In this document: one piece after another, positions 57,013-64,000 of the stretch
Layout of the letters: each line of letters opens with the position of its first letter
How positions within the stretch are numbered: the stretch's first letter is position 1
Assembly (NCBI RefSeq): GCF_024169655.1
Contig: NZ_JALJWV010000001.1
Location: 2,547,001-2,611,000, forward strand
Direction of reading: 5' to 3'
Source: Pseudomonas marginalis
GTDB lineage: Bacteria > Pseudomonadota > Gammaproteobacteria > Pseudomonadales > Pseudomonadaceae
Length of the DNA: 64,000 nt
Notes under the pieces: model-generated
Database searches by the model: none
Told to the model about the DNA's origin: nothing
The model's input: the letters and a program-made list of their open reading frames with translations, nothing else
Position numbers and translations under genes: made by a program

Positions 57013-57714
57013 ATGCCCAACATCCTCCTGGTCGAAGACGACGCCGCACTCTCCGAGCTGATTGCCAGCTACCTGGAGCGCAATGGCTATCACGTCAGCG
57101 TGCTCAGCCGGGGCGACCATGTCCGCGAACGCGCGCGCCTCAACCCGCCGGATCTGGTGATCCTCGACCTGATGCTGCCCGGCCTCGACGGCCTGCAGGT
57201 GTGCCGCTTGCTGCGTGCCGACTCGGCGGGCCTGCCGATCCTGATGCTGACTGCCCGCGACGACAGCCACGACCAGGTGCTGGGCCTGGAAATGGGCGCC
57301 GACGATTACGTCACCAAACCCTGCGAGCCCCGCGTGCTGCTGGCCCGGGTACGCACGCTGTTGCGCCGCAGCAGCTTGTCCGAACCGCAGGTGGCCAACG
57401 ACCAGATCGTCATCGGCAACCTGTGCATCGACCTGTCGGAACGCACCGTGACCTGGCGCGAGCAGGCGGTGGAGTTGTCCAGCGGCGAATACAACCTGCT
57501 GGTGGTGCTGGCGCGGCATGCCGGTGAAGTGCTCAGCCGCGACCAGATCCTGCAACGCCTGCGCGGCATCGAGTTCAACGGCACCGACCGCTCGGTGGAC
57601 GTGGCTATCTCCAAACTGCGCCGCAAGTTCGACGACCACGCCGGCGAGGCGCGCAAGATCAAGACGGTGTGGGGCAAAGGCTATCTGTTCAGCCGATCCG
57701 AGTGGGAATGCTGA
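57013..57714 (+). CDS. OmpR-family response regulator (RstA/BfmR-like)
   Basis: A 233-residue two-component regulator. Receiver domain at 1-115 with acidic pocket Glu8-Asp9-Asp10, phospho-acceptor Asp52 (VILDLMLPG) and Lys102 (DDYVTKP); winged-helix DNA-binding domain from about 130 (LSSGEYNLLVVLARH ... DRSVDVAISKLRRKF). The sensor kinase starts three bases after its stop. Its position opposite the RND operon suggests that it controls the pump. Confidence 0.92.
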   Translation: MPNILLVEDDAALSELIASYLERNGYHVSVLSRGDHVRERARLNPPDLVILDLMLPGLDGLQVCRLLRADSAGLPILMLTARDDSHDQVLGLEMGADDYVTKPCEPRVLLARVRTLLRRSSLSEPQVANDQIVIGNLCIDLSERTVTWREQAVELSSGEYNLLVVLARHAGEVLSRDQILQRLRGIEFNGTDRSVDVAISKLRRKFDDHAGEARKIKTVWGKGYLFSRSEWEC

Positions 57715-57717
57715 ACC

Positions 57718-59022
57718 ATGTTTCGTGTGCTGCTGCGTCTCTATCTGATCACAATCGTCACCTACAGTGCGGCGATCTACCTGATTCCCACGCTGGTGAT
57801 CCAGGTGTTCGAGCACCGCTATGTGGACTACAACATCGAACAGTCCCGCGGCCTGCAGACTCTCATCGTCAAGCAATACCAGCGGGCGCCGGTGGAGCGC
57901 TGGTCCCAGGTCACCGAGCAACTGGGCCGCGACTTCGCGCCGCTCAAGGTCGAACTGCTGCTGCACCAGGACGCCCGTTACACCCCCGAAGAAGAGCAAC
58001 TGCTGGCCCAAGGCAAGCCGGTGATCCGTCTGGGCGAGTGGGGGTGGATGGCCGAGGTCAGTGCGCCGATCAACCCGCAGTTCGCGGTCAAGCTGACGAT
58101 CCCGCCGGACCCGTTGGACATGAACCTGCTGTACTGGTCGATGAACGTACTGATCGGTGCCGCGCTGCTGGCCTGCCTGCTGGTATGGCTGCGCCCGCAC
58201 TGGCGCGACCTGGAGCGCCTGAAAAGCACCGCCACGCAGTTGGGCAAGGGTAATTTTTGCGAACGCACGCGCATTCCGCCGAGTTCCAACATCGGTAGCC
58301 TGGCGACGGTGTTCGACACCATGGCCGACGACATCGAACACCTGCTGAATCAGCAGCGTGACTTGCTCAACGCAGTCTCCCACGAACTGCGCACCCCGCT
58401 GACGCGCCTGGATTTCGGCCTGGCCCTGGCGCTGTCCGAAGACCTGCCCCAGGCCAGCCGTGAGCGCCTGCAAAGCCTGGTGGCGCATATCCGTGAGCTG
58501 GATGAGCTGGTGCTGGAACTGCTGTCCTACAGCCGTCTGCAAAACCCTTCGCAACTGCCGGAGCGGGTCGAGGTGGTGCTCGATGAGTTTATCGACAGCG
58601 TGCTGGGCAGCGTCGATGACGAGCTGGAGAACCCCGAGATTGTCATCGACGTGGTGCTCGACTGCAGCGTCGAGCGCTTCAGCCTCGACCCGCGCCTGAC
58701 CGCCCGTGCCCTGCAAAACCTGCTGCGCAATGCCACGCGCTACTGCGACAAACGCATCCAGGTGGGGGTCAAGGTGTGCCCCAAGGGTTGTGAAATCTGC
58801 GTGGACGATGATGGCATCGGTATTCCGCTGGAGCAGCGCGAACGCATCTTCGAGCCGTTCTATCGCCTGGACCGCAGCCGCGACCGCTCCACCGGCGGGT
58901 TTGGCCTGGGCCTGGCGATCAGCCGACGTGCCCTCGAAGCCCAGGGCGGCACCTTGACCGCGCAGGCTTCACCGCTCGGCGGCGCACGGTTTCGCGTGTG
59001 GTTGCCCAGTGTGACTGATTAG
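57718..59022 (+). CDS. Sensor histidine kinase (RstB-like)
   Basis: A 434-residue inner-membrane kinase. Helix 1 at about 9-30, a periplasmic sensor of about 105 residues, helix 2 at about 139-158, HAMP, then the H-box SHELRTPLTRLDFG with His222 and an ATPase domain with N-box LQNLLRNATRYC, DDDGIGIP and GGFGLGLAI. Partner of the regulator just upstream. The signal is not evident; the short acidic sensor is of RstB type. Confidence 0.92.
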   Translation: MFRVLLRLYLITIVTYSAAIYLIPTLVIQVFEHRYVDYNIEQSRGLQTLIVKQYQRAPVERWSQVTEQLGRDFAPLKVELLLHQDARYTPEEEQLLAQGKPVIRLGEWGWMAEVSAPINPQFAVKLTIPPDPLDMNLLYWSMNVLIGAALLACLLVWLRPHWRDLERLKSTATQLGKGNFCERTRIPPSSNIGSLATVFDTMADDIEHLLNQQRDLLNAVSHELRTPLTRLDFGLALALSEDLPQASRERLQSLVAHIRELDELVLELLSYSRLQNPSQLPERVEVVLDEFIDSVLGSVDDELENPEIVIDVVLDCSVERFSLDPRLTARALQNLLRNATRYCDKRIQVGVKVCPKGCEICVDDDGIGIPLEQRERIFEPFYRLDRSRDRSTGGFGLGLAISRRALEAQGGTLTAQASPLGGARFRVWLPSVTD

Positions 59023-59080
59023 AAAAACCGGGTGGGAAGGCGCACACTGTGCCCCCGCTTTACCCGAGGAGAGATTGGCA

Positions 59081-59851
59081 ATGTCCGGTGTTCACACGTC
59101 TGCGCAACAGGGGTTTTCGACCCAGGCCGTCACTTACGCCCAGGGCCGACCGAACTATCCACGGCAACTCACGGGCTGGCTGGCTGACGTACTGCGCATC
59201 GACGCGCAGTCGACGGTGATCGACCTGGGCGCCGGCACCGGCAAATTCACGCGCCTGCTGAACGCCCTGGCGCCGAGCCTGATTGCCATCGAGCCCGTGC
59301 AGGCGATGGCTGCGCAGTTGGCCAAGCTGTTGCCGGATGTACGCCTGGTCAACGGCACCGCCGAGTCCATTCCCCTGGCGTCCGCCTGCGCCGATGCGCT
59401 GGTCTGCGCCCAGTCCTTCCACTGGTTCTCCACCCAGGCCGCGCTCGCGGAAATCCACCGCGTGCTCAAGCCTAACGGGCGTCTGGGCCTGGTGTGGAAT
59501 GTGCGGGATGAATCGGTGGACTGGGTAGCGGCGATCACCGCGATCATCACGCCTTACGAGGGCGATACACCGCGCTTTCACAGCGGTAAATGGCGCGAGG
59601 CGTTCACCGGCGAGTATTTTTCCGCCCCCGAAATGACGTGTTTTCCCTACAACCATGTCGGCAGTCCGCAGGAAGTGATCATGGATCGCGTCCTCTCCGT
59701 CAGCTTTATCGCGGCACTGCCCGCCGCTGAAAAAGCCGAGGTCACCGCGCAATTACGCAACCTGATCGCCACTCACCCGGCGCTGAAAGGCCACGATACA
59801 GTGGCCTTTCCCTATCAGACCCAGGCCTACGTTTGCCACCGACTGACGTAA
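59081..59851 (+). CDS. Class I SAM-dependent methyltransferase
   Basis: A 256-residue methyltransferase with motif I VIDLGAGTGKFT (about 46-57), AESIPLASACADAL as motif II region, and the Methyltransf_11 pattern around EIHRVLKPNGRLGLVW. GAGGAGAGATTGGCA upstream decides ATG 59,081. The substrate is unknown; not obviously linked to the neighbouring two-component system, from which it is 58 bases away. Confidence 0.87.
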   Translation: MSGVHTSAQQGFSTQAVTYAQGRPNYPRQLTGWLADVLRIDAQSTVIDLGAGTGKFTRLLNALAPSLIAIEPVQAMAAQLAKLLPDVRLVNGTAESIPLASACADALVCAQSFHWFSTQAALAEIHRVLKPNGRLGLVWNVRDESVDWVAAITAIITPYEGDTPRFHSGKWREAFTGEYFSAPEMTCFPYNHVGSPQEVIMDRVLSVSFIAALPAAEKAEVTAQLRNLIATHPALKGHDTVAFPYQTQAYVCHRLT

Positions 59852-59942
59852 AAGGCATAAAGTCAGATCATATTGATATAAGTGGTTATAAGAAAAATCG
59901 CTATCCTGCGGCCAGAATTTTATATGGCCGCAGGTAGTTGTA

Positions 59943-60728
59943 ATGGATGTGGGTAACGTTGGTTTCGTAGTTGCTGGCCTGATCGTTGGTTTTATCGTCG
60001 GCATGACCGGTGTCGGCGGGGGCTCATTGATGACCCCGATCCTGCTGTGGTTCGGCATTAACCCGGCCACTGCCGTGGGCACCGACTTGTTGTACGCCGC
60101 GATCACCAAGTCCGGTGGGGTGCTGGTGCATGGCAAGAACAAGAACATCGACTGGACGATCACCGGCTGGCTCACCCTGGGCAGCGTGCCCGCCGTGCTG
60201 CTGACCCTGTGGTTCCTCGCCAGCCTGCACACCGACCCCAGCGCAATGAACGCCGTGATCAAACAGGCCTTAGGTGTGGTGCTGCTGCTGACCGCCCTGG
60301 CCATTCTGTTCAAGCATCGCCTGTTGGCCTTCGCCCAGCGCCATGCCGGCGATGATTACCACATGCACCCGCGCAACCTGAACGCGCTGACGGTGGTCAC
60401 GGGGGCGGTCCTCGGCGCCATGGTGGCACTGACCTCCATCGGCGCCGGTGCCCTCGGTACCGTCGCATTGTTTATCCTTTACCCCTTCCTCGCCACGCGG
60501 CGCCTGGTCGGCACCGAGATCGCCCACGCCGTGCCCCTTACGCTGGTGGCGGGCCTGGGCCACGCCGGCATGGGCAATATGGACTGGCACCTGCTGGGCT
60601 TTTTGCTGATGGGGTCGCTGCCGGGGATCTACATCGGCAGCCACATGGCCGGCAAAGTCCCGGACGGCGTGCTGCGTCCGTGCCTGGCGATCATGCTGAT
60701 GACCATCGGCTATAAACTGGCTTTCTAA
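59943..60728 (+). CDS. TSUP family permease (TauE/SafE)
   Basis: A 261-residue inner-membrane protein with about eight helices in two related halves (GLIVGFIVGMTGVGGGSLMT near the start and LGAMVALTSIGAGALGTVAL in the second half, the repeated TSUP signature). Family members export sulfite or sulfonates. The upstream 90 bases are AT-rich and probably hold its promoter. Confidence 0.88.
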   Translation: MDVGNVGFVVAGLIVGFIVGMTGVGGGSLMTPILLWFGINPATAVGTDLLYAAITKSGGVLVHGKNKNIDWTITGWLTLGSVPAVLLTLWFLASLHTDPSAMNAVIKQALGVVLLLTALAILFKHRLLAFAQRHAGDDYHMHPRNLNALTVVTGAVLGAMVALTSIGAGALGTVALFILYPFLATRRLVGTEIAHAVPLTLVAGLGHAGMGNMDWHLLGFLLMGSLPGIYIGSHMAGKVPDGVLRPCLAIMLMTIGYKLAF

Positions 60729-60771
60729 GGTACGCGGTCGCATATTGCCGCGGCTGCGCGAACTGCAAGCA

Positions 60772-61872
60772 TCAAGCCGGTGGCTTGAACAGCACCACCG
60801 CCGCGCGCAGTTTGTTGTTGCCGAACCGGCACATGCGCTCGAACTCCGCGTGGCTGACCGGCAGGTGCTGGCAGTCCAGGGGCTGGCGGTGCTGGCTGTG
60901 GTCCACATCCGGGTCGTGCAGGTAGACGAAGTCGTCGTCGCAGTCGGTGACCATCACCCAATGCGGCGACTTGGAGCGGGTCAGGCGATAGCTGCTGATC
61001 AGCACCAGCGGCTGCCCGCCGTCGCGCAGTACCCTGGGCAGATCCAGCGCGCCGCCGAGTACTTGTTCGACCGTGCTGGCGGCCAACTCTTCCTCGAAGG
61101 CGTCATGCACTAAACGCATGACGTCCTTTTTATGCTGATCGCGCACGCCGTCGAGAAACAACGGCCCACGCACGTTCACCTGCATCCGCACGCGAAAGCC
61201 CCGACGCCAGGCGGCCAGCGCCAGCCCCTGGGGGCTGCAGCCGCCATGGCCGGCGGTCATGAACACGGTGGTCGCTTCCCGCCAGATCTGCAGTTCTTCG
61301 CGGCGTGCGGCGACGCGTTCCGGCAGCAACGCGCCCATGGCCATCAGCAGGCAGGCGGCGCCACAGGTGAAGTCGGTGGTTTGCTGGTAATACGGCACAC
61401 GTTGCACGCGCGCGTCCTGGTGCTGGACGATGCGTTTTTCCAGGCGCAGGGCGGGGGCGTGGTCTTCGTAGTAATCGTTGATCAACGCAAAGCGCCGGTA
61501 GCCGTTGCGCTCATACAGGGCGAGGGCGCCGGGGTTGTCGGTGCGTACTTCCAGGCGCAGGTACGCACAGTCGTGCTCCACCGCGCAGGCCTCGATGCGG
61601 CTCAACAACTGCTTGCCCAGGCCGAGGCCGCGCGCGTGTTCGGCGATGGCAATCGAGTACAGCCGCGCCAGGGAGGTGCCGCGATGAAACAACACCAGCG
61701 CATACCCGAGCAATTGCCCGTCCTGTTCGGCCACCAGCAACTCGGCGTGGGCGCGGCTGATCATCCATTGAAAACTGCGTGGCGACAGCCTGTCGGTGGT
61801 GAAACAGTGCTGTTCCAGTGCCACCAAAGCCGGCACATCGCAGGGGGTTGCAACGCGAAAGAAAAGAGCCAT
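60772..61872 (-). CDS. GNAT acetyltransferase - C39-like peptidase fusion
   Basis: A 366-residue two-domain protein. The first part (1-150) is a RimI-like acetyltransferase with the acetyl-CoA loop RGLGLGKQLL (81-90) and LEVRTDNPGALALYERNGY. The second part (about 155-360) is a C39-type cysteine peptidase with Cys170 (TDFTCGAACLL), His304 (SPHWVMV) and Asp320 (VYLHDPD) as the likely triad. No signal peptide or membrane helix, so it should work in the cytoplasm. It is divergent from the RimK-type ligase across 94 bases. Literature on amidoligases has linked such fusions with RimK-like enzymes; the substrate is unknown. Confidence 0.88.
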   Translation of the reverse strand: MALFFRVATPCDVPALVALEQHCFTTDRLSPRSFQWMISRAHAELLVAEQDGQLLGYALVLFHRGTSLARLYSIAIAEHARGLGLGKQLLSRIEACAVEHDCAYLRLEVRTDNPGALALYERNGYRRFALINDYYEDHAPALRLEKRIVQHQDARVQRVPYYQQTTDFTCGAACLLMAMGALLPERVAARREELQIWREATTVFMTAGHGGCSPQGLALAAWRRGFRVRMQVNVRGPLFLDGVRDQHKKDVMRLVHDAFEEELAASTVEQVLGGALDLPRVLRDGGQPLVLISSYRLTRSKSPHWVMVTDCDDDFVYLHDPDVDHSQHRQPLDCQHLPVSHAEFERMCRFGNNKLRAAVVLFKPPA

Positions 61873-61907
61873 ATGACCGCCGTAAAAGTTACGTAACGAA
61901 ACGGGAC

Positions 61908-61952
61908 TTCTCTAAAAGATCGTGCTTAATAGAAAAGGTCGAGTTCTCTAAA
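61908..61952. promoter_or_regulatory. Direct repeat in the GNAT-C39 / RimK divergent promoter
   Basis: TTCTCTAAA occurs at 61,908-61,916 and again at 61,944-61,952, 36 bases apart, within the 94-base gap between the two divergent genes. It may be a shared regulator site. Short repeat, so modest confidence. Confidence 0.4.
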
Positions 61953-61966
61953 GCGGATCAAATATT

Positions 61967-63553
61967 ATGTCTGCGGTACAAAGTCATTGGCGTGAAGTAT
62001 CCGAGCAAAGCGTCGCGGCGACAATAACTTCCAAAGGTTATTTTTCTGCTCCACCCAGAGGTGCAAGTCAAGTAGTGATCATTGTCGAACGCAAGGAAGA
62101 CTGGGCCTCCTACTTCCCCAGCGAAGACATCGTCACGGCCCAGGAGTACCTCGAACAAACCCGCGAAAGCGAGACCGGCAAGCGCGTGCAGGTGATCAAC
62201 CTGTGTCGCAGCTACAAGTACCTGGGGCACGGTTACTACTGTTCGCTACTGGCCGAAGCACGCGGGCACAAGGTGATTCCATCGGTGCGCACCATCAGTG
62301 AACTGACCAAGAAGTCACTGTATGGGCTGGCCCTGGACGACCTGGATAAAACCCTCGATAAAGCCTTGAGTCATCATCTTTACAGCAATACCGAAGGCTT
62401 TACGCTGACGCTTTACTTTGGTCGAACCAATATTGATCCGTTGCAGGAGTTGGCGCGCCAATTGTTTGAAGCGTTCCCGTGTCCGATCTTGTTAGTTGAA
62501 TTCAAAAAGAATAACGGCTGGCATATCGAAGGGGTCAAGTCCGGCGTATTACACAAACTACGTGATGACCAGGAAGATCAATTCGCCCACGCCCTCGACA
62601 ACTTCAGCCGCAAGATCTGGCGTCAGCCGCGCTCGCGCCGATTGGCCCGCTATGACCTGGCGATCCTTCACGACCCCCAGGAGCAACTGCCGCCCTCCAA
62701 CGCCAAGGCCCTGGAAAACTTCGTGCGGGTCGGTAAAGGTTTGGGCATCGATGTGGAACTGATCGAGCGCAAGGACTACGCACGTCTGGCCGAATACGAC
62801 GCCTTGTTGATCCGCGAGACCACCAGCGTCGACAACCATACCTACCGCTTCGCCAAGAAAGCCGAAAGCGAGGGCCTGGTGGTGATGGACGACCCCGCAT
62901 CGATCCTGCGCTGTACCAACAAGGTCTACCTCACCGACCTGCTCAACAGCCATCAACTGGGCATGCCGGCCACCGAGATTCTCTACAAGGAGCGACCGGA
63001 AGACTTCGAACGGGTCGGCGAGCGCCTCGGCTTTCCCTTGGTGCTGAAAATCCCCGACGGTTGTTTCTCCCGCGGGGTGATTAAGGTCGAAAGCCAGGAG
63101 GCCTTGCTCAAGGCCACCGCTGAACTGTTCGAGCATTCGGTGCTGCTGCTGGCCCAGGAGTTTTTCTACACCGAGTACGACTGGCGCATTGGCGTACTCA
63201 ACCGCAAGCCGATCTTTGCCTGTCAATACTTCATGTCCAAGGGCCATTGGCAGATCTACAACCACAAGGCCATCGGCCAGGACATCAACGGCGAATGCCG
63301 CACCCTGGCGGTCCACGAAGCCCCCAAGGCCGTGGTGGAGTTGGCCGTGAAGACTGCCAACCTGATTGGCGACGGCCTCTACGGCGTGGACCTCAAGCAA
63401 TCGGGCGACAAGGTGGTGGTGATCGAGGTCAACGACAATCCCAACCTGGATGCCGGTATCGAAGATGCCTACTTGCAGGACGACTTGTATGGCCTGGTGC
63501 TAGAGGAGTTCGTCCGGCGCCTTGAGTTGAAGCGTCAGGGCCAGGTCTGGTGA
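61967..63553 (+). CDS. RimK-family ATP-grasp ligase with N-terminal RLAN-type domain
   Basis: A 528-residue enzyme. Residues about 35-190 match the RimK-like ATP-grasp N-terminal (RLAN) domain (VIIVERKEDWASYFPSEDIV, GYYCSLLAEARGHKVIPS); residues about 225-515 form the RimK ATP-grasp ligase with CTNKVYLTDLLNSH, LVLKIPDGCFSRGV, AQEFFYTEYDWRIGVL and the metal-binding end VIEVNDNPNLDAGIED. Such ligases join amino acids to peptides or proteins. It is much longer than ribosomal RimK (about 300). Pairing with the divergent GNAT-C39 protein suggests one pathway. Start ATG 61,967; ribosome site weak. Confidence 0.9.
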   Translation: MSAVQSHWREVSEQSVAATITSKGYFSAPPRGASQVVIIVERKEDWASYFPSEDIVTAQEYLEQTRESETGKRVQVINLCRSYKYLGHGYYCSLLAEARGHKVIPSVRTISELTKKSLYGLALDDLDKTLDKALSHHLYSNTEGFTLTLYFGRTNIDPLQELARQLFEAFPCPILLVEFKKNNGWHIEGVKSGVLHKLRDDQEDQFAHALDNFSRKIWRQPRSRRLARYDLAILHDPQEQLPPSNAKALENFVRVGKGLGIDVELIERKDYARLAEYDALLIRETTSVDNHTYRFAKKAESEGLVVMDDPASILRCTNKVYLTDLLNSHQLGMPATEILYKERPEDFERVGERLGFPLVLKIPDGCFSRGVIKVESQEALLKATAELFEHSVLLLAQEFFYTEYDWRIGVLNRKPIFACQYFMSKGHWQIYNHKAIGQDINGECRTLAVHEAPKAVVELAVKTANLIGDGLYGVDLKQSGDKVVVIEVNDNPNLDAGIEDAYLQDDLYGLVLEEFVRRLELKRQGQVW

Positions 63554-63559
63554 GTCGCG

Positions 63560-64000
63560 ATGATCCAGCGCTTTGAATTGATCGATGGAAAGTTGCGCAG
63601 CGGGGAAGGCGACGAGGCCCCGATCATGTTGTTCAGCAACCCTGACCATGCCGAGCGCAACTGGCTGCTTGAGCACCACAAACTGGACGAGCATGCCCTG
63701 GCCTCGGCGCTCGACCCGGACGAAGTCTCACGCATCGAATTTCACCCCGACAACCTGTTTCTGATCTGGAAGCGCCCGGAAAACTACTCCGGCGGTGGCA
63801 CCCTGGTGTTTGAAGTGTCGTCCTGCGGCCTGCTGTTTTCACCCGGCCGGCTGTTGGTGATCGCCACCGATGAAACCCCGCTGTCCGGGCTCGGCGCCCG
63901 GCGTCCGTTGCACACGCCGCTGGATGTGCTGCTCGATCTGCTGCTCAACAATATTCACCACTACCTCGGCCACCTCAAGGTGATCAAGCTGGTCGCGCGG
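63560..64000 (+). CDS. CorA-like divalent metal ion transporter, 5' part
   Basis: The first 147 codons of a gene cut by the window end. It starts MIQRFELIDGKLRSGEG at ATG 63,560, six bases after the RimK stop, and continues with HHKLDEHALASALDPDEVSRIE, which is the N-terminal cytoplasmic domain pattern of CorA/MIT-type magnesium or cobalt transporters (the pore motif GMN lies beyond the window). Close spacing suggests co-transcription with the RimK gene. Substrate not determinable from this part. Confidence 0.75.
   Translation, partial: MIQRFELIDGKLRSGEGDEAPIMLFSNPDHAERNWLLEHHKLDEHALASALDPDEVSRIEFHPDNLFLIWKRPENYSGGGTLVFEVSSCGLLFSPGRLLVIATDETPLSGLGARRPLHTPLDVLLDLLLNNIHHYLGHLKVIKLVAR

Overview
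This is a GC-rich, gene-dense chromosomal segment that looks like a fluorescent Pseudomonas (P. fluorescens group). The basis is a complete functional-amyloid operon (fapABCDEF), a PtxS-controlled 2-ketogluconate operon (kguEKTD), a DpkA-type reductase, pseudomonad-style cobalamin genes and paired REP elements. The species assignment is inference from gene content; there is no rRNA gene in the window. I see no IS element, prophage, CRISPR array or tRNA.

Layout. 0.2-9.5 kb: a vitamin B12 locus built around two back-to-back cobalamin riboswitches. One reads left into cbtB-cbtA-cobE-cobM (cobalt uptake and corrin ring synthesis); the other reads right into cobW-cobN and a ChlI/ChlD-like chelatase pair (cobalt insertion). 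9.6-10.3 kb: a short open frame that fuses pieces of two type VI secretion proteins (VgrG start, TssM end) with no other T6SS gene around it. 10.3-21 kb: housekeeping and conserved genes (DUF1853, nadK, a phosphoesterase, rhomboid protease, DUF1315, DUF2797, pepN, WYL regulator, NTF2-like protein, zapE, GNAT). 21-25.5 kb: a Fur-box-preceded TonB receptor, the lipid A/core phosphoethanolamine transferase cptA and a 58-residue coiled-coil protein. 25.7-29 kb: a translationally coupled gnd-zwf-HAD phosphatase operon.

29.7-36 kb: the Fap amyloid locus. A sigma-54 activator with a degenerate, VpsR-like receiver domain converges on fapABCDEF. A clear -24/-12 sigma-54 promoter and a distant inverted repeat lie upstream of fapA, and an intrinsic terminator sits directly behind the major subunit gene fapC. 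Next to it is an orphan fecR without a fecI sigma-factor gene.

37-64 kb: dpkA, small stress-type genes, a divergent LysR/nitrilase pair, an LEA-type lipoprotein, a urate/xanthine-type permease, a chemoreceptor, the kguEKTD operon plus ptxS (two identical PtxS palindromes), an AraC/LysE exporter pair, DUF1345, an RND efflux pump with adaptor but no outer-membrane channel gene and a divergent two-component system, a methyltransferase, a TSUP permease, and finally a divergent pair joining a GNAT-C39 peptidase fusion to a RimK-type ATP-grasp ligase, followed by a corA-like transporter cut by the window end.

The strongest candidates for under-described biology are the VgrG-TssM chimera, the GNAT-C39/RimK pair (a likely peptide-ligating and peptide-cleaving system) and the regulatory architecture of the fap locus.
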